Shown here: positions 55,547-64,000 of the stretch, piece by piece
Layout: every line of letters begins with the position of its first letter
How positions within the stretch are numbered: position 1 is the first letter of the stretch
NCBI GenBank assembly: GCA_026874595.1
Contig: CM049310.1
Coordinates: forward strand, 55,495,058 to 55,559,057
DNA length: 64,000 bases
Direction: 5' to 3'
DNA from: Sipunculus nudus
Taxonomy: Eukaryota; Annelida; Sipuncula; Golfingiida; Sipunculidae
Notes under the pieces: model-generated
Databases searched by the model: none
What the model saw: the letters and a program-made list of their open reading frames with translations, nothing else
Told to the model about the DNA's origin: nothing
Translations under genes and position numbers: made by a program

Positions 55547-56643
55547 CCCGGCCATACACTGGAGACTTTGTTGCGCAATATGTTGCGGAACACGCTTGTT
55601 GCGCAACATGTTGCACAAGTAAATGGCAAAATGTTTCATGTTCCCATGTTCATGAACCGGTTCTATGTTCATGCAACATATTGCACGGTGTCAAGTTTTG
55701 TTCTCGCATGCGTCCAAATAGAATTGCAGGATTTTAGTACACAGCACTAGGGTAGCCGAGGTCATCAAAAACTAGCTTCAAGATGGAAGGTCACATCGAA
55801 TGGACAAAGCAAAAAAATTTTTTTTTTAAATCGAGGATCTTTTGTATTCGTACCAATCACACAGATGTCTTTATGACATAAAATCTGATCATTCCAATAA
55901 CAGAGACATAAAAAACCGCAGTTTTGAAGAAATGGCACAAATTTTTGGAAGTACTGGTAAATAGACCTTTTCATTTTTTTTGTGATCATATGGCTGATAA
56001 TATATCACAAGACATGGACCTACTCTTCAACGAAGCCCGGCAGACGAAATTGTACCCAAAAAAATTACAGGATGGTAAAATATTTACTCCTGGATGAGGA
56101 CAATAAATTTACAAGATGGGAAAAAGTATTTATGAATTATTAATTAATTTGTGCGCACGAATTAATGTTTTTTTTATTCCAATTCAGTAATTTGTGGCCA
56201 TGATTTAATAAATATCTTTACCACAAATACAAATGATTAATTATGAGGGCAGAGCTAACGCATATGCTCCATGCATGTACCATTGCTGTAATGTACACGG
56301 GATTTAGAGTAGCCAGCATGTTCAAATATGAATGATTAGTCTACACACAAATATACCTATTTATTAATATTAAATATTTCCTTAAATAATATTACTAAGG
56401 CGTGAAACCAGATATGCTTTTTGTATAGGAACATGTTGTATAAGTGAATGTGGGTCGTGTTTCAAGAAACAAAACGCTGCAACATGTTTCAAGATGCGTG
56501 ATCCGTAACGTGTTGCGCCATTCACTACGCTTCGGCCTTTTGAAATCAGTCCGGAAAAGTCGTTTTGCCTTTGCCGAACTGATTTCAATCGGCTGAAGTT
56601 TAGTGAATGATGCTGCGCAAATGTCCCATAGTGTATGGCCGGC
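55547..56643. mobile_element. inverted-repeat element with CCGGCCATACACT ends, piggyBac-like candidate
   Basis: Left end TTAA followed by CCCGGCCATACACTGGAG; right end inverted AGTAAAGCCGGCCATACACTATGG. TTAA at 55543-55546 and TTTA at 56644-56647 would fit the TTAA target of piggyBac with one side mutated. The termini also contain repeated TTGCGCAA and TGTTGC words (left) and TTGCGCAGC, AACATGTT (right). The element begins 3 bp after the preceding element ends. Its 130-codon minus frame (56395-56787) crosses the right terminus and is not recognised. Confidence 0.55.
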
Positions 56644-56743
56644 TTTACTCTCACTGGGAACCTTACAATACCGGGTAGGATCAGGCAACGTTAGCCTCTC
56701 CACCTGTCGGCAAACCAAGAGATGTGTCATGTGTCTGTGTAAG

Positions 56744-56822
56744 AGCAGGGGTGTATCCAGGATTTTTTCTGGGTGGGTCGTGATCATAATATTTTGGACC
56801 TTTTCCCAAGGGCATGCATAGG
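56744..56822 (+). mobile_element. 5' end fragment of a CAGGGGTGTATCCAGG element
   Basis: CAGGGGTGTATCCAGGATTTTT followed by GGGTGGG resembles the CAGGGGCGGATCCAGGATTT terminus elsewhere. No partner end lies nearby, so only one end is kept. Confidence 0.4.
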
Positions 56823-56824
56823 CT

Positions 56825-57945
56825 TTTGGCTAAAGTGGGGAGGTGGAGCTCACATGGAAATGCGAGAAGTACCAGAAAGTGGGTATGATTGACCTGTTCT
56901 GTTCATGAGTATAGTAATATAAAGAATGCAGAAGTTGATGTATGATTCTGATGTTCCATACATTTTTCCATTGAAGCTTTGTAAAATGGCTGAAAGATGA
57001 CGTTTTGAAACCAAATTAAAAAAAATTGTGATGATTTATACCTGAAAACCATCTGAAGGTCAAATAATAGTCAGGGAAAACTCAGGGATTTTTTTCAGAG
57101 TTAGCTGCTGGAAACCCTCTTAATTACATCGATACATGTCTTATATATTACTTATTTTCTCGTGAAAATTTTTCATGTAGCCCAATTGGCATTTTATGTA
57201 AATGTTATCCATGCGGCCACCCCCGTAGGTAGTCGAAAGGCGAAAGATTAATGAATAATAACATATTTTGATGCTTGTAGCTCAGAGATTAACATTATAA
57301 ACATATAATATCAGTATACGCGTGGGTTTAAACTAACATATCACTTCGATCGTATATGCACAACATTATTTTATTGGACCTTGATTTTCTTTTAGTAAAA
57401 TACGTTACCAGAGACAACGGTTTGCCAACTACCCGCAGTTTTTGTTGATGACTTACTAATGTGTTGTCATGTTATTCTTTGGAAGGGAATTATCTTTTTA
57501 ACATTTCATTTTAGGATAATTTAGCATTAAACAGATAAAAAAATCATTAGCCAAATCATAAAGTCAAACGTTTCAGTTAAAAATGGAGATTAATAACTCT
57601 ATTAATAGTGATTGATGAAAAGTCCAGCTCACTAAACAAGTCTGCTTACTTAACTGGTGTGATGGTAGTCTGATTTTAGAGGATTTTATATATATATAGA
57701 GAGAAAAATGGAATTTATATTTGGGCCATATTGCTTGTCCGAGTGCGCTTGTTAAGATATATTTTTAGTTTATGTATTTATTCTGTGTTTAAGTGTTTGC
57801 AGGTTGTTCTATCATTTATATTGTCTTGAGCGGTTGCCTTTGGGTGGTGTTTCTGTGTACTTTTAGTTCTGATGTTTTTGTTAACCTACCAGCTCATATT
57901 AACAGTGACTTTCCCGCTTTAAGACTGGCTTACACATCACCTGGC
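56825..57945. other. AT-rich non-coding stretch
   Basis: No gene or element recognised. Confidence 0.5.
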
Positions 57946-57949
57946 TTAC

Positions 57950-58170
57950 TGGCTTACCGCGATGTGTCCCAGTAGGCTGTTCTGATGTATTCCCGATGCC
58001 AAGCCGATGAAACAACGATATGTTCCGGAGTGATACCGACACTTAACATTTTTTAAAATGTTAAAAAATATCCAGATGTTACCCCGATATGCACCGATGT
58101 TTCCAAGCTGATGTTACTCCATGCCAAGTCGATGTCATAACGGGCGCGACATCAGCGATGACCAGCTTGT
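57950..58170. repeat. second CGATGT-rich block
   Basis: CGATGT, CCGATGC, CCGATGA, CCGATGTT and CGATGTCAT recur about ten times in 220 bp, as in the element at 55084-55539. In the middle, TTAACATTTT and AAAATGTTAA (58043-58064) form a perfect 10 bp stem with a TT loop. Probably a relative of that element; no termini found. Confidence 0.45.
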
Positions 58171-58452
58171 ATATAACTGCGTATAAGTAATATGCAATGT
58201 CTTGCAATAACCACGCTCGAGTGAATAATACATTGGCATGGGAAAAGACTTGCTAGGGCTCGTACCTGAGCTGGTTAGGCTGTGGACTATGCCTCGAACA
58301 GAAAGTGCGCCAACAAATCAACTGATGTTCAGCGTATTCGCCGCTCCAGTGTCTATTTTTTTTGGTGGCAGATGAGGCTTGTTTCTAATTTGTTTTCTTG
58401 CTTTGATTTGTTAAAAAGAAATCTTAAATCTTCCACACATATTGTATCCAAA

Positions 58453-58470
58453 TAATAATAATAATAATCA
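58453..58470. repeat. (AAT)n microsatellite
   Basis: Six AAT or ATA triplets. Confidence 0.8.
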
Positions 58471-58599
58471 ACTGGCCCATTGGCCATGACGCTTAGCTGA
58501 ATTTGACAAATAGGTGATGCATGTATTAATTATTATTATATTAATGTTATGATATATATTTGTTAAAGATTGAATGACTTCCAGAGTGCTCAGAATCAG

Positions 58600-59200
58600 G
58601 CGTTTTGCCCATAGGCCTTAGAAAATATGATACAGTGACCTTATTTATGGTTCACAAGAAGATTTTACCAAGAACTCCCTAGATGCTAAGTTCTATGTAG
58701 ATTGCTACGATTTGCACACATCTAGCTTATAGGGTGCTATATGCTCACAGAATATGGGTCACAGTGACCTTAATTAAGGTTTCTAAGAAGACTTAACAGG
58801 GCTCTCCCTGGATCTTAATTAAAACAGAAGTTTCTACGTCCAACTGCTAACATTTGTACCAAAATGCTCAAATCATGTCTTTTGTCTATCTCACAGAATA
58901 TAGGTGATCGTTTCCCTATAGCTAATTTCATGTTTCCACGGACATTTACCCAGGACCTCCGTTAATATTACATAAGACGATTCTAAGCCCAACGGATACA
59001 ACCAGTGCCCTGTCTAATTATTCTAAACCATGCATGTCTTCGGCCTGTAGGTCGTTGAATATAGATCACCATGGCCCAATTTAATGTTTCCAAGGAGATT
59101 TGCCTAGAAATTCCCTGTGTAGCGTTTGGAGATTCTAAACCTAACAGATACGGTTACAGCTCATATGACATTCAGGGCGCTCAAATCATATTTTCGTCCC
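58600..59200 (-). repeat. ~150 bp tandem repeat S, inverted orientation, about four units
   Basis: Read on the minus strand the units match 33770-34480. On the plus strand they show GGGTCACAGTGACCTTAATT, GGTTTC(T/C)AAG(A/G)AGA, (C/G)CTCTCCCTGGAT-like blocks and TTTGTACC or TTTGCACAC at 58711, 58853 and onward. Unit spacing is about 130-155 bp. The frame 59071-59409 (112 codons) starts in the last unit and is not a gene. Confidence 0.6.
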
Positions 59201-59300
59201 AAAGGTCGCAGAATGTTAAACCAGGTAAAAAAACTTACCCTCTCAGAGATTGTGTGAAGAAGTCTAAAATTTTGTTTTTGGATATTCTGTTTTTCTCAAT

Positions 59301-60140
59301 TGTTACATGTGTCTCTTTTATTGTGCGCTTTTTGCATTCTGATTCCTGTAAGGCAGGCCCTGGTTTATTGTGCGCAGGAGTGTTGCATGTGTCTATTAGG
59401 CAAGCATAGTCCGTTGCAATGGGAGACGCGCGAGCCGGCCGGCCCGCGTGTGGGGTCTGAAGTGTAGAAACACAGCGTTCTTTGTTCTAGATGGTTCAAG
59501 TCTGTTCCTGTAACGTGTGTATTGTTCTTTGGGATTTTCCATTTCTAGTACTTTCGGATAAAAAGTTATAAATAAGGGGCTGTGTTTAGAGCCGAGAGAG
59601 AAGGAGAGAGAAATATTCCAGCGGACACGGAAGAGTGTGAGTCAGTTTGTGGACCTTTCCGATAATTGCAGCACTTATAGATATTCTTCGAACTTTGTAA
59701 CAGATTTTATTCAGTTTGCCTTTGGGACTATTACCAGAACTTCACTTTTGGATTAGAACAGATTGATTTCGGGATTGAATTGGACTATTATTCTCTGAGA
59801 AGATTTACGTGAACTGTTCATCTTGATTATATGTTTTCAAGGACTTGTTGAGCTGTGACAGTGGTGGTATCCAGAAAGGCCTAGGATCCGGACACTCTGG
59901 TACTGTACATTTTTATTGTTTTACTGTGTATTTGTATTGATTTTGCGCATTTTAATGTCAGGATTGTTTTAAGCATAAATTATAATTATTTGTTAACAAA
60001 AAAAAACACTGACTTCTTTATTCGTTCCCCTATGACATTTCACGCTGACTAGTGTTACAGAGTATGATTTTTATTTATCTCCGTAACAAAACTTATGCTT
60101 GTCACGACTACATGATCTGTTGTTATTAGGTTCCGTAACA
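59301..60140 (+). mobile_element. candidate solo LTR, 840 bp
   Basis: Starts TGTTACATG and ends TTCCGTAACA, giving TGTTAC/GTAACA inverted tips. CAAT lies on both sides (59297-59300, 60141-60144) as a possible 4 bp target duplication. A TATA box TATAAATAAGG (59567-59577) is followed about 25 bp later by a purine-rich GAGAGAGAAGGAGAGAG, as in the U3-R junction of LTRs. There is no primer-binding site or coding region on either side, so a solo LTR is the simplest reading. A host promoter and 5' exon is the alternative. Orientation is taken from the TATA box. Confidence 0.45.
60053..60088 (+). repeat. TGTTACAGAG/CTCCGTAACA hairpin
   Basis: A 10 bp inverted repeat with one mismatch around a 16 nt A/T-rich loop, near the end of the candidate LTR. 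It repeats the LTR's own terminal motif (CCGTAACA), so an alternative LTR end at 60088 is possible. Confidence 0.5.
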
Positions 60141-60144
60141 CAAT

Positions 60145-61130
60145 CAATACATATATACAGGCTGTACACAGGCGCCAAAACTAGGTAAGCTACTTGTAAC
60201 CATTAGTTTGCCAAAGATGTTCTCATGCTGTTTTGTATTGTGTTCAACAGTTGTGCATGAAAAGTGGCTGAAACTTTTTATCAAGAAGGCAAAAGCAAGC
60301 TAACCTAGGTCACAGGTCCAATGTTGTTGTTAAAAATGCAAAGCCTCAGTTTCTCCTTATTCTTGCCTATGCATAGAGTTAGATCTACTTTGCCTCAGGG
60401 GTGAGAATCATTGACAGGTCCCGATCCGGGGGGGGGGGGATTCCCGGATCTACGCCTGTTGGTAATGGGTCCCTTCGATCAAATTATTAAGATTCATTTA
60501 AAATCAGTGATGTTTAAGTATAGAAAGGATATATATTTTATTCAGTTTTCTGGAGATAATATATTGACGTTCTGAATGTGACTTAAGTTAGATAAACCAT
60601 GGCGAAGTTCAACACAACACACTAACGTTACCTGAACCAATCACAGAACCGGTATATAATGTCTAACCATCAGGACTGTCTTGCCCCATGCAAAAACACG
60701 ACATGACCTATGCATGAGCAGCAACTTCCAATGAGGCTTTTGTTTGTCCAACATAGCTACTGGAGACGGTCATCCTATATTAGTACTTAATTGTAACAGT
60801 TTTAACTAGGGCCTGCGCTTACAAATACAACTTGATGAGCTTATTATGCAAAAGGTCTAGGCACGCCCTGACAATGTACGAATTTTGGTGAACCAATTTC
60901 AGGGCGGGGGGGGGGGGCTGTTGCGCCTGTTTTCACAATTAGTGCAACCAGCCTGAAGCGGATGGCTCAGTTTCAGAATTGCTGGACTTGGGATAGATTT
61001 ACGTCATGCAATATGCAAGGTCTTCCGACTCATTGCTGGTACCTGATCAATGCTTTTTCATTTATGTCATTGTGAAAAGGCCCTTGGAAAAGATGTCATT
61101 GAAAAAAATGTGGACCTTTTGAAAATGTTG
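60145..61130. other. non-coding stretch with G12 tracts
   Basis: G12 runs at 60428-60439 and 60906-60917. The first is framed by CCCGATCC and GGATC(T)ACGCCTG, a possible remnant end of the CAGGGGCGGATCC family. No gene recognised. Confidence 0.45.
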
Positions 61131-61172
61131 GGGGGGGTCGTACGACCCTAACGAACCCCCTTGCATACACCC
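61130..61172. mobile_element. terminal fragment with GGGTCGTACGACCC palindrome
   Basis: A G8 run, the perfect palindrome GGGTCGTACGACCC, CCCCC, then TTGCATACACCCATG, which reads inverted as a variant of the CAGGGGTGTATCC end at 56744. Only this terminus is recognisable. Confidence 0.4.
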
Positions 61173-61609
61173 ATGAAGAGACTATAACCGCCACTGGTTC
61201 CAGAAGAACCATAACAGGAAACACATTTGATATATTTGGCGCCAGAACGCATTGGCAGGATCATGGCCTTCCTTTAGAAAAAAGTCTCGGAATAAGATCA
61301 AATAATTATCACATGACCCTCAGTATTTTTGTGAGTGGTGACTAGCGTGCTACAATCCTAAAAATATAGATGACTAAAATCCAAGCATAATGTTTACGTC
61401 TTTATATTTTCTGAAGCAATACCTTTCATTTTCTTTGACCATAAACAAAAACTTCATTATCTGTTATTTTAGGAATGTCGTCATCAAACTCGAACATGGA
61501 TATAATCACTACTATAAAGAATTTTCATGGCAATTATGAATGATTTTCAGTATTTAACATGAGGCTGTTGTTCAGTTGTTTAGTATGTATGTGTAGTGCT
61601 TTTCCAACG

Positions 61610-61809
61610 CCTTAGCGGGGGGGGGGGGGGGGGTCCAGACCCCCCTTTATTAGCCGCCGCCATATTTTTCCTCAGGGTTTCAGGCAATTTTTCATTTTGC
61701 CGCCCCCTTTTCCGGACCTGGAGACCTCTTTTCAGGCTTTGTCATTAGTCCTCCCGGGTTCGACTCCTCCCCCACCCCCTTTTTATCCGAAATCCTGGAT
61801 CCGCCCCTG
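61610..61809. mobile_element. CAGGGGCGGATCC-family element with G17 tract, 200 bp
   Basis: The right end AAATCCTGGATCCGCCCCTG is the exact inverted match of the left end of the element at 48931. The left end is degenerate (CCTTAGCGGGG). CCAACG flanks both sides (61604-61609, 61810-61815). The interior has G17 (61617-61633) and GGTCCAGACCCCCC. Confidence 0.7.
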
Positions 61810-61815
61810 CCAACG

Positions 61816-63095
61816 TATGCATGGCTAGATATCTACTTCGTAGAGCAAGGGTGGCAAGACAAGATTCTTATAAAATCATAAGCAATGTGTTATAGTATTA
61901 AATGACAGCAATGGATCAAGAATTTTAAGAAACTTAACAATTTAACTTGGATTCAATTTTGTGAGAATTTAAAGAAAAGGGTAAAATGTTATCAAAGGTT
62001 CATGTATAAAACCCCATGGACATTCGCCAGTAATTTCATAAAGACCTTAATTTTGTGGAAAAACCAGGTGCGATAGCTATGGAGAGTGCAATGTTTTACG
62101 TGAGATATCAACAAGAACACAATGATGCAAAGTGAAAGTTCTACATTTCTTACCTCATACAGCCAGACATGAAAAGAAAAGTGTTCTTAATAAAAAAAGT
62201 ATGGAGAATTTTAAAAAAATGTTTCGAGAATATAATCACCAAAATGAAAGAGTAGTAATATAAATTTCTTGATTGAGAAACTTTTAGAATGAATTCCAAA
62301 TTGTATATATAGAAAAACCTGTTCACCGGATAGATTACATGCGACTTGATTATGATCATGTGAATTGTGTTCTGATCTCCTCAAGGCCATTTATTACTAA
62401 ACTGTTTTTTCCGCCTGTCGGATGGTAATAAACTTAAGTGTAAAGGAAAGGACAGTAAAAGAAATAAAGATTTGTTTCGGATCGTATTTCACGGGAATGA
62501 CCATCAATCCACCAACTGGCCGTTGGGAATAGCTTTTTTAATCATTAGAAAAGATATTATATTACAGTAACATTCATCAACCACAAATGCATCTTTTACT
62601 TATAAGACTTTGTTTCGTGCAAAAAAGACTTTAGATGGATTTTAAAAAATGAACCGGTATTTGGTAGATCAAAGTAATATGACAATAGAAAGCAGGCAAA
62701 TATTGGTTGAACAAGTGTTTCCAAAGATTGTAATAGAAATATGTATATTTTAACTAAAAAATCCATTGATTATTTATAAAGATTAATCGTTTTATGCAAT
62801 AAGATTGAATAATATTGTCAGATTTTGTTCTCTAAGATTAATCATATGTTTATGTTCTTTTGGTCTGGTAATCTGTTAAATGGTTTCTTGTTTTCAGTTA
62901 ATGTTGAGTCAACGTTATTTTCACACCTGTTCACAGCATAATTAGGCTAAGTATTGCAGTAAGTAATTATGATATAATATTTTTATTATGTAATATATTT
63001 ATTATGTTTTAAAATTTTTAGCAAGAAAAAGCACCAGATTAACCTTAACATTTAGCATAGGGATGTTTAACAGATAAAAAAAAGTATATATTATA
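61816..63095. other. AT-rich non-coding stretch
   Basis: No gene or element recognised; frames at most 69 codons (62150-62359, minus). Confidence 0.5.
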
Positions 63096-63098
63096 CCG

Positions 63099-63380
63099 CA
63101 GCGGTTATACATTGCAGATCTTATTGGTCTTAAACGCTGCTTTGTACAGCAATATTTTCCGGATCTCATTACCAAGGCTTTCACAGTGCAAACAATGGTA
63201 TAAGCCAATGAAAGCGTGGTATCGCATAGTGCTCCAAGTTTTAAACCCGCTACACCCTGCTCTCGTTGGTCTGATTCCTGGCCCTGTGCCAGCCCTGGTG
63301 TCGGGACCCCGAAAAACTGGCTAAACATAGCAGCGGCTAAACCGAAGGAGATCTGGTACGACTGCAATGTATAACCGCTG
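63099..63380. mobile_element. miniature element with 19 bp perfect inverted ends
   Basis: CAGCGGTTATACATTGCAG (63099-63117) is matched exactly by its complement at 63362-63380. Interior echoes include CAGCGGCTAAACC at 63331. The CAG start suggests hAT, but the 8 bp on either side (TTATACCG, TAAGAGGA) do not match. The opposed frames here (133 and 70 codons) have no recognised motif and are explained by the element's low stop density. Confidence 0.7.
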
Positions 63381-63384
63381 TAAG

Positions 63385-63875
63385 AGGAGGGTAAACCCCA
63401 CACGGTGGCTAGGTATTATGTTTTTTCCCTTGGAAGGTTGGTTGGTTACGTAGTTGGCCCGTTTGGTTGTTGGCAACTTAAGGCAAAATGTTGTGATAGA
63501 AAGTGTGGAGGGTAAGGGTTACACTCCCTAATTTGGAGGATCACCCTATTTGTTTATGTAAAGGATATATTATAAGGCGATTTTCTTATCCCGGCCTCGG
63601 GCCAAGGACATTCGTTGGTATTAAGGCCCGCCTTTGTGGAATGATTGACCTGTGAGCCTTTTGGTGTACCTGGAACTGTGTTGAATTCAGGAAAGTTTAA
63701 GGATCCTGGCTGATCGAAGTACAAAAGAAAGCTCAGCACATTCATTGTACATAAGTGATAAAAACAGATGAACGCAAAGAAACTGCCGTTAACATTATCT
63801 GACATGGAATACTATATAATCTGTACTCAAATTATATCATAGTGAACCAGAATTCTGCATTCTAAGGAATGTAAA
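63385..63875. other. non-coding stretch
   Basis: No gene or repeat recognised. Confidence 0.5.
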
Positions 63876-63879
63876 AACC

Positions 63880-64000
63880 GCCAGGGGGTCCCTATTGTCC
63901 CTAACAGCCTTTACTTATTCGGCCCATGTTCCCAGTTTCATTGGTGCATATGTGACTAAACATTTGTGAATACTCCGTGAGGTCGTTCCTGAATCCGGAT
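63880..64000 (-). repeat. dispersed repeat family D, copy 3, cut by window end
   Basis: On the minus strand: ATCCGGATTCAGGAACG, GGAGTATTCACAAATGTT, AGTCACATATGCACCAATGAA, CCGAATAAGTAAAGG, in the same order as copies at 18330 and 52800. The remainder lies beyond 64000. Confidence 0.7.

Noticed and set aside
55438-55737. Overlapping 60-99 codon frames around 55.5 kb
   Set aside because: They cross the junction of two inverted-repeat elements and share no motif with known proteins.
1-64000. CRISPR arrays, bacterial operons, rRNA genes or phage modules
   Set aside because: No regularly spaced identical short repeats with unique spacers, no coding density, and clear eukaryotic SINE, LINE and LTR signatures.

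Overview
The window is eukaryotic nuclear DNA from an animal, most likely a mollusc and plausibly a bivalve. The grounds are tRNA-derived SINEs, broken LINE reverse-transcriptase pieces, hAT-like and other inverted-repeat elements, long AT/CT/GT microsatellites, runs of 12-20 G or C, and a ~160 bp tandem repeat resembling bivalve satellites in length. The phylum is an inference; no host gene or rRNA is present to fix the species. No stretch reads as an intact host protein. The longest open frame is 149 codons and unrecognised, and several long frames are translated microsatellites or SINEs. The window is best read as intergenic or intronic sequence shaped by transposons.

Layout. 0-9 kb: two hAT-like elements with 8 bp target duplications (2281-2945, 7995-8433), one copy of a three-copy element family (6120-6738), and a CpG-rich island ending in a splice-donor-like site (7150-7558). 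9-20 kb: a SINE of family II (9425-9690), two SINEs of family I (13830-14056, 18771-19017), a minus-strand LINE remnant (14700-15530) and a dispersed repeat (18330-18610). 20.9-22.3 kb: an old tandem duplication. 25-29 kb: repeat clusters and a tRNA-Cys-like SINE head. 32-34.5 kb: two SINE III copies among CT/AT/AG arrays, then a ~160 bp repeat array. 37-41 kb: a second family II SINE, a small terminal-repeat element, a miniature LTR retrotransposon with primer-binding site and polypurine tract (37897-38290), and an element nested in another (39681-40561).

44.1-46.3 kb is a large inverted-repeat structure whose arms carry ~163 bp tandem repeats around a LINE C-terminal remnant. 46.5-64 kb holds further inverted-repeat elements (46555, 47653, 48931, 50409, 55084, 55547, 61610, 63099), an inverted copy of the ~160 bp array (58600-59200), a candidate solo LTR (59301-60140), and a dispersed repeat cut by the window end.

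The strongest candidate for something undescribed is the miniature LTR element at 37897-38290. Each of its two ~133-143 bp LTRs contains a tRNA-like segment with A- and B-box motifs. All family assignments here come from reading the sequence; none was checked by database search.
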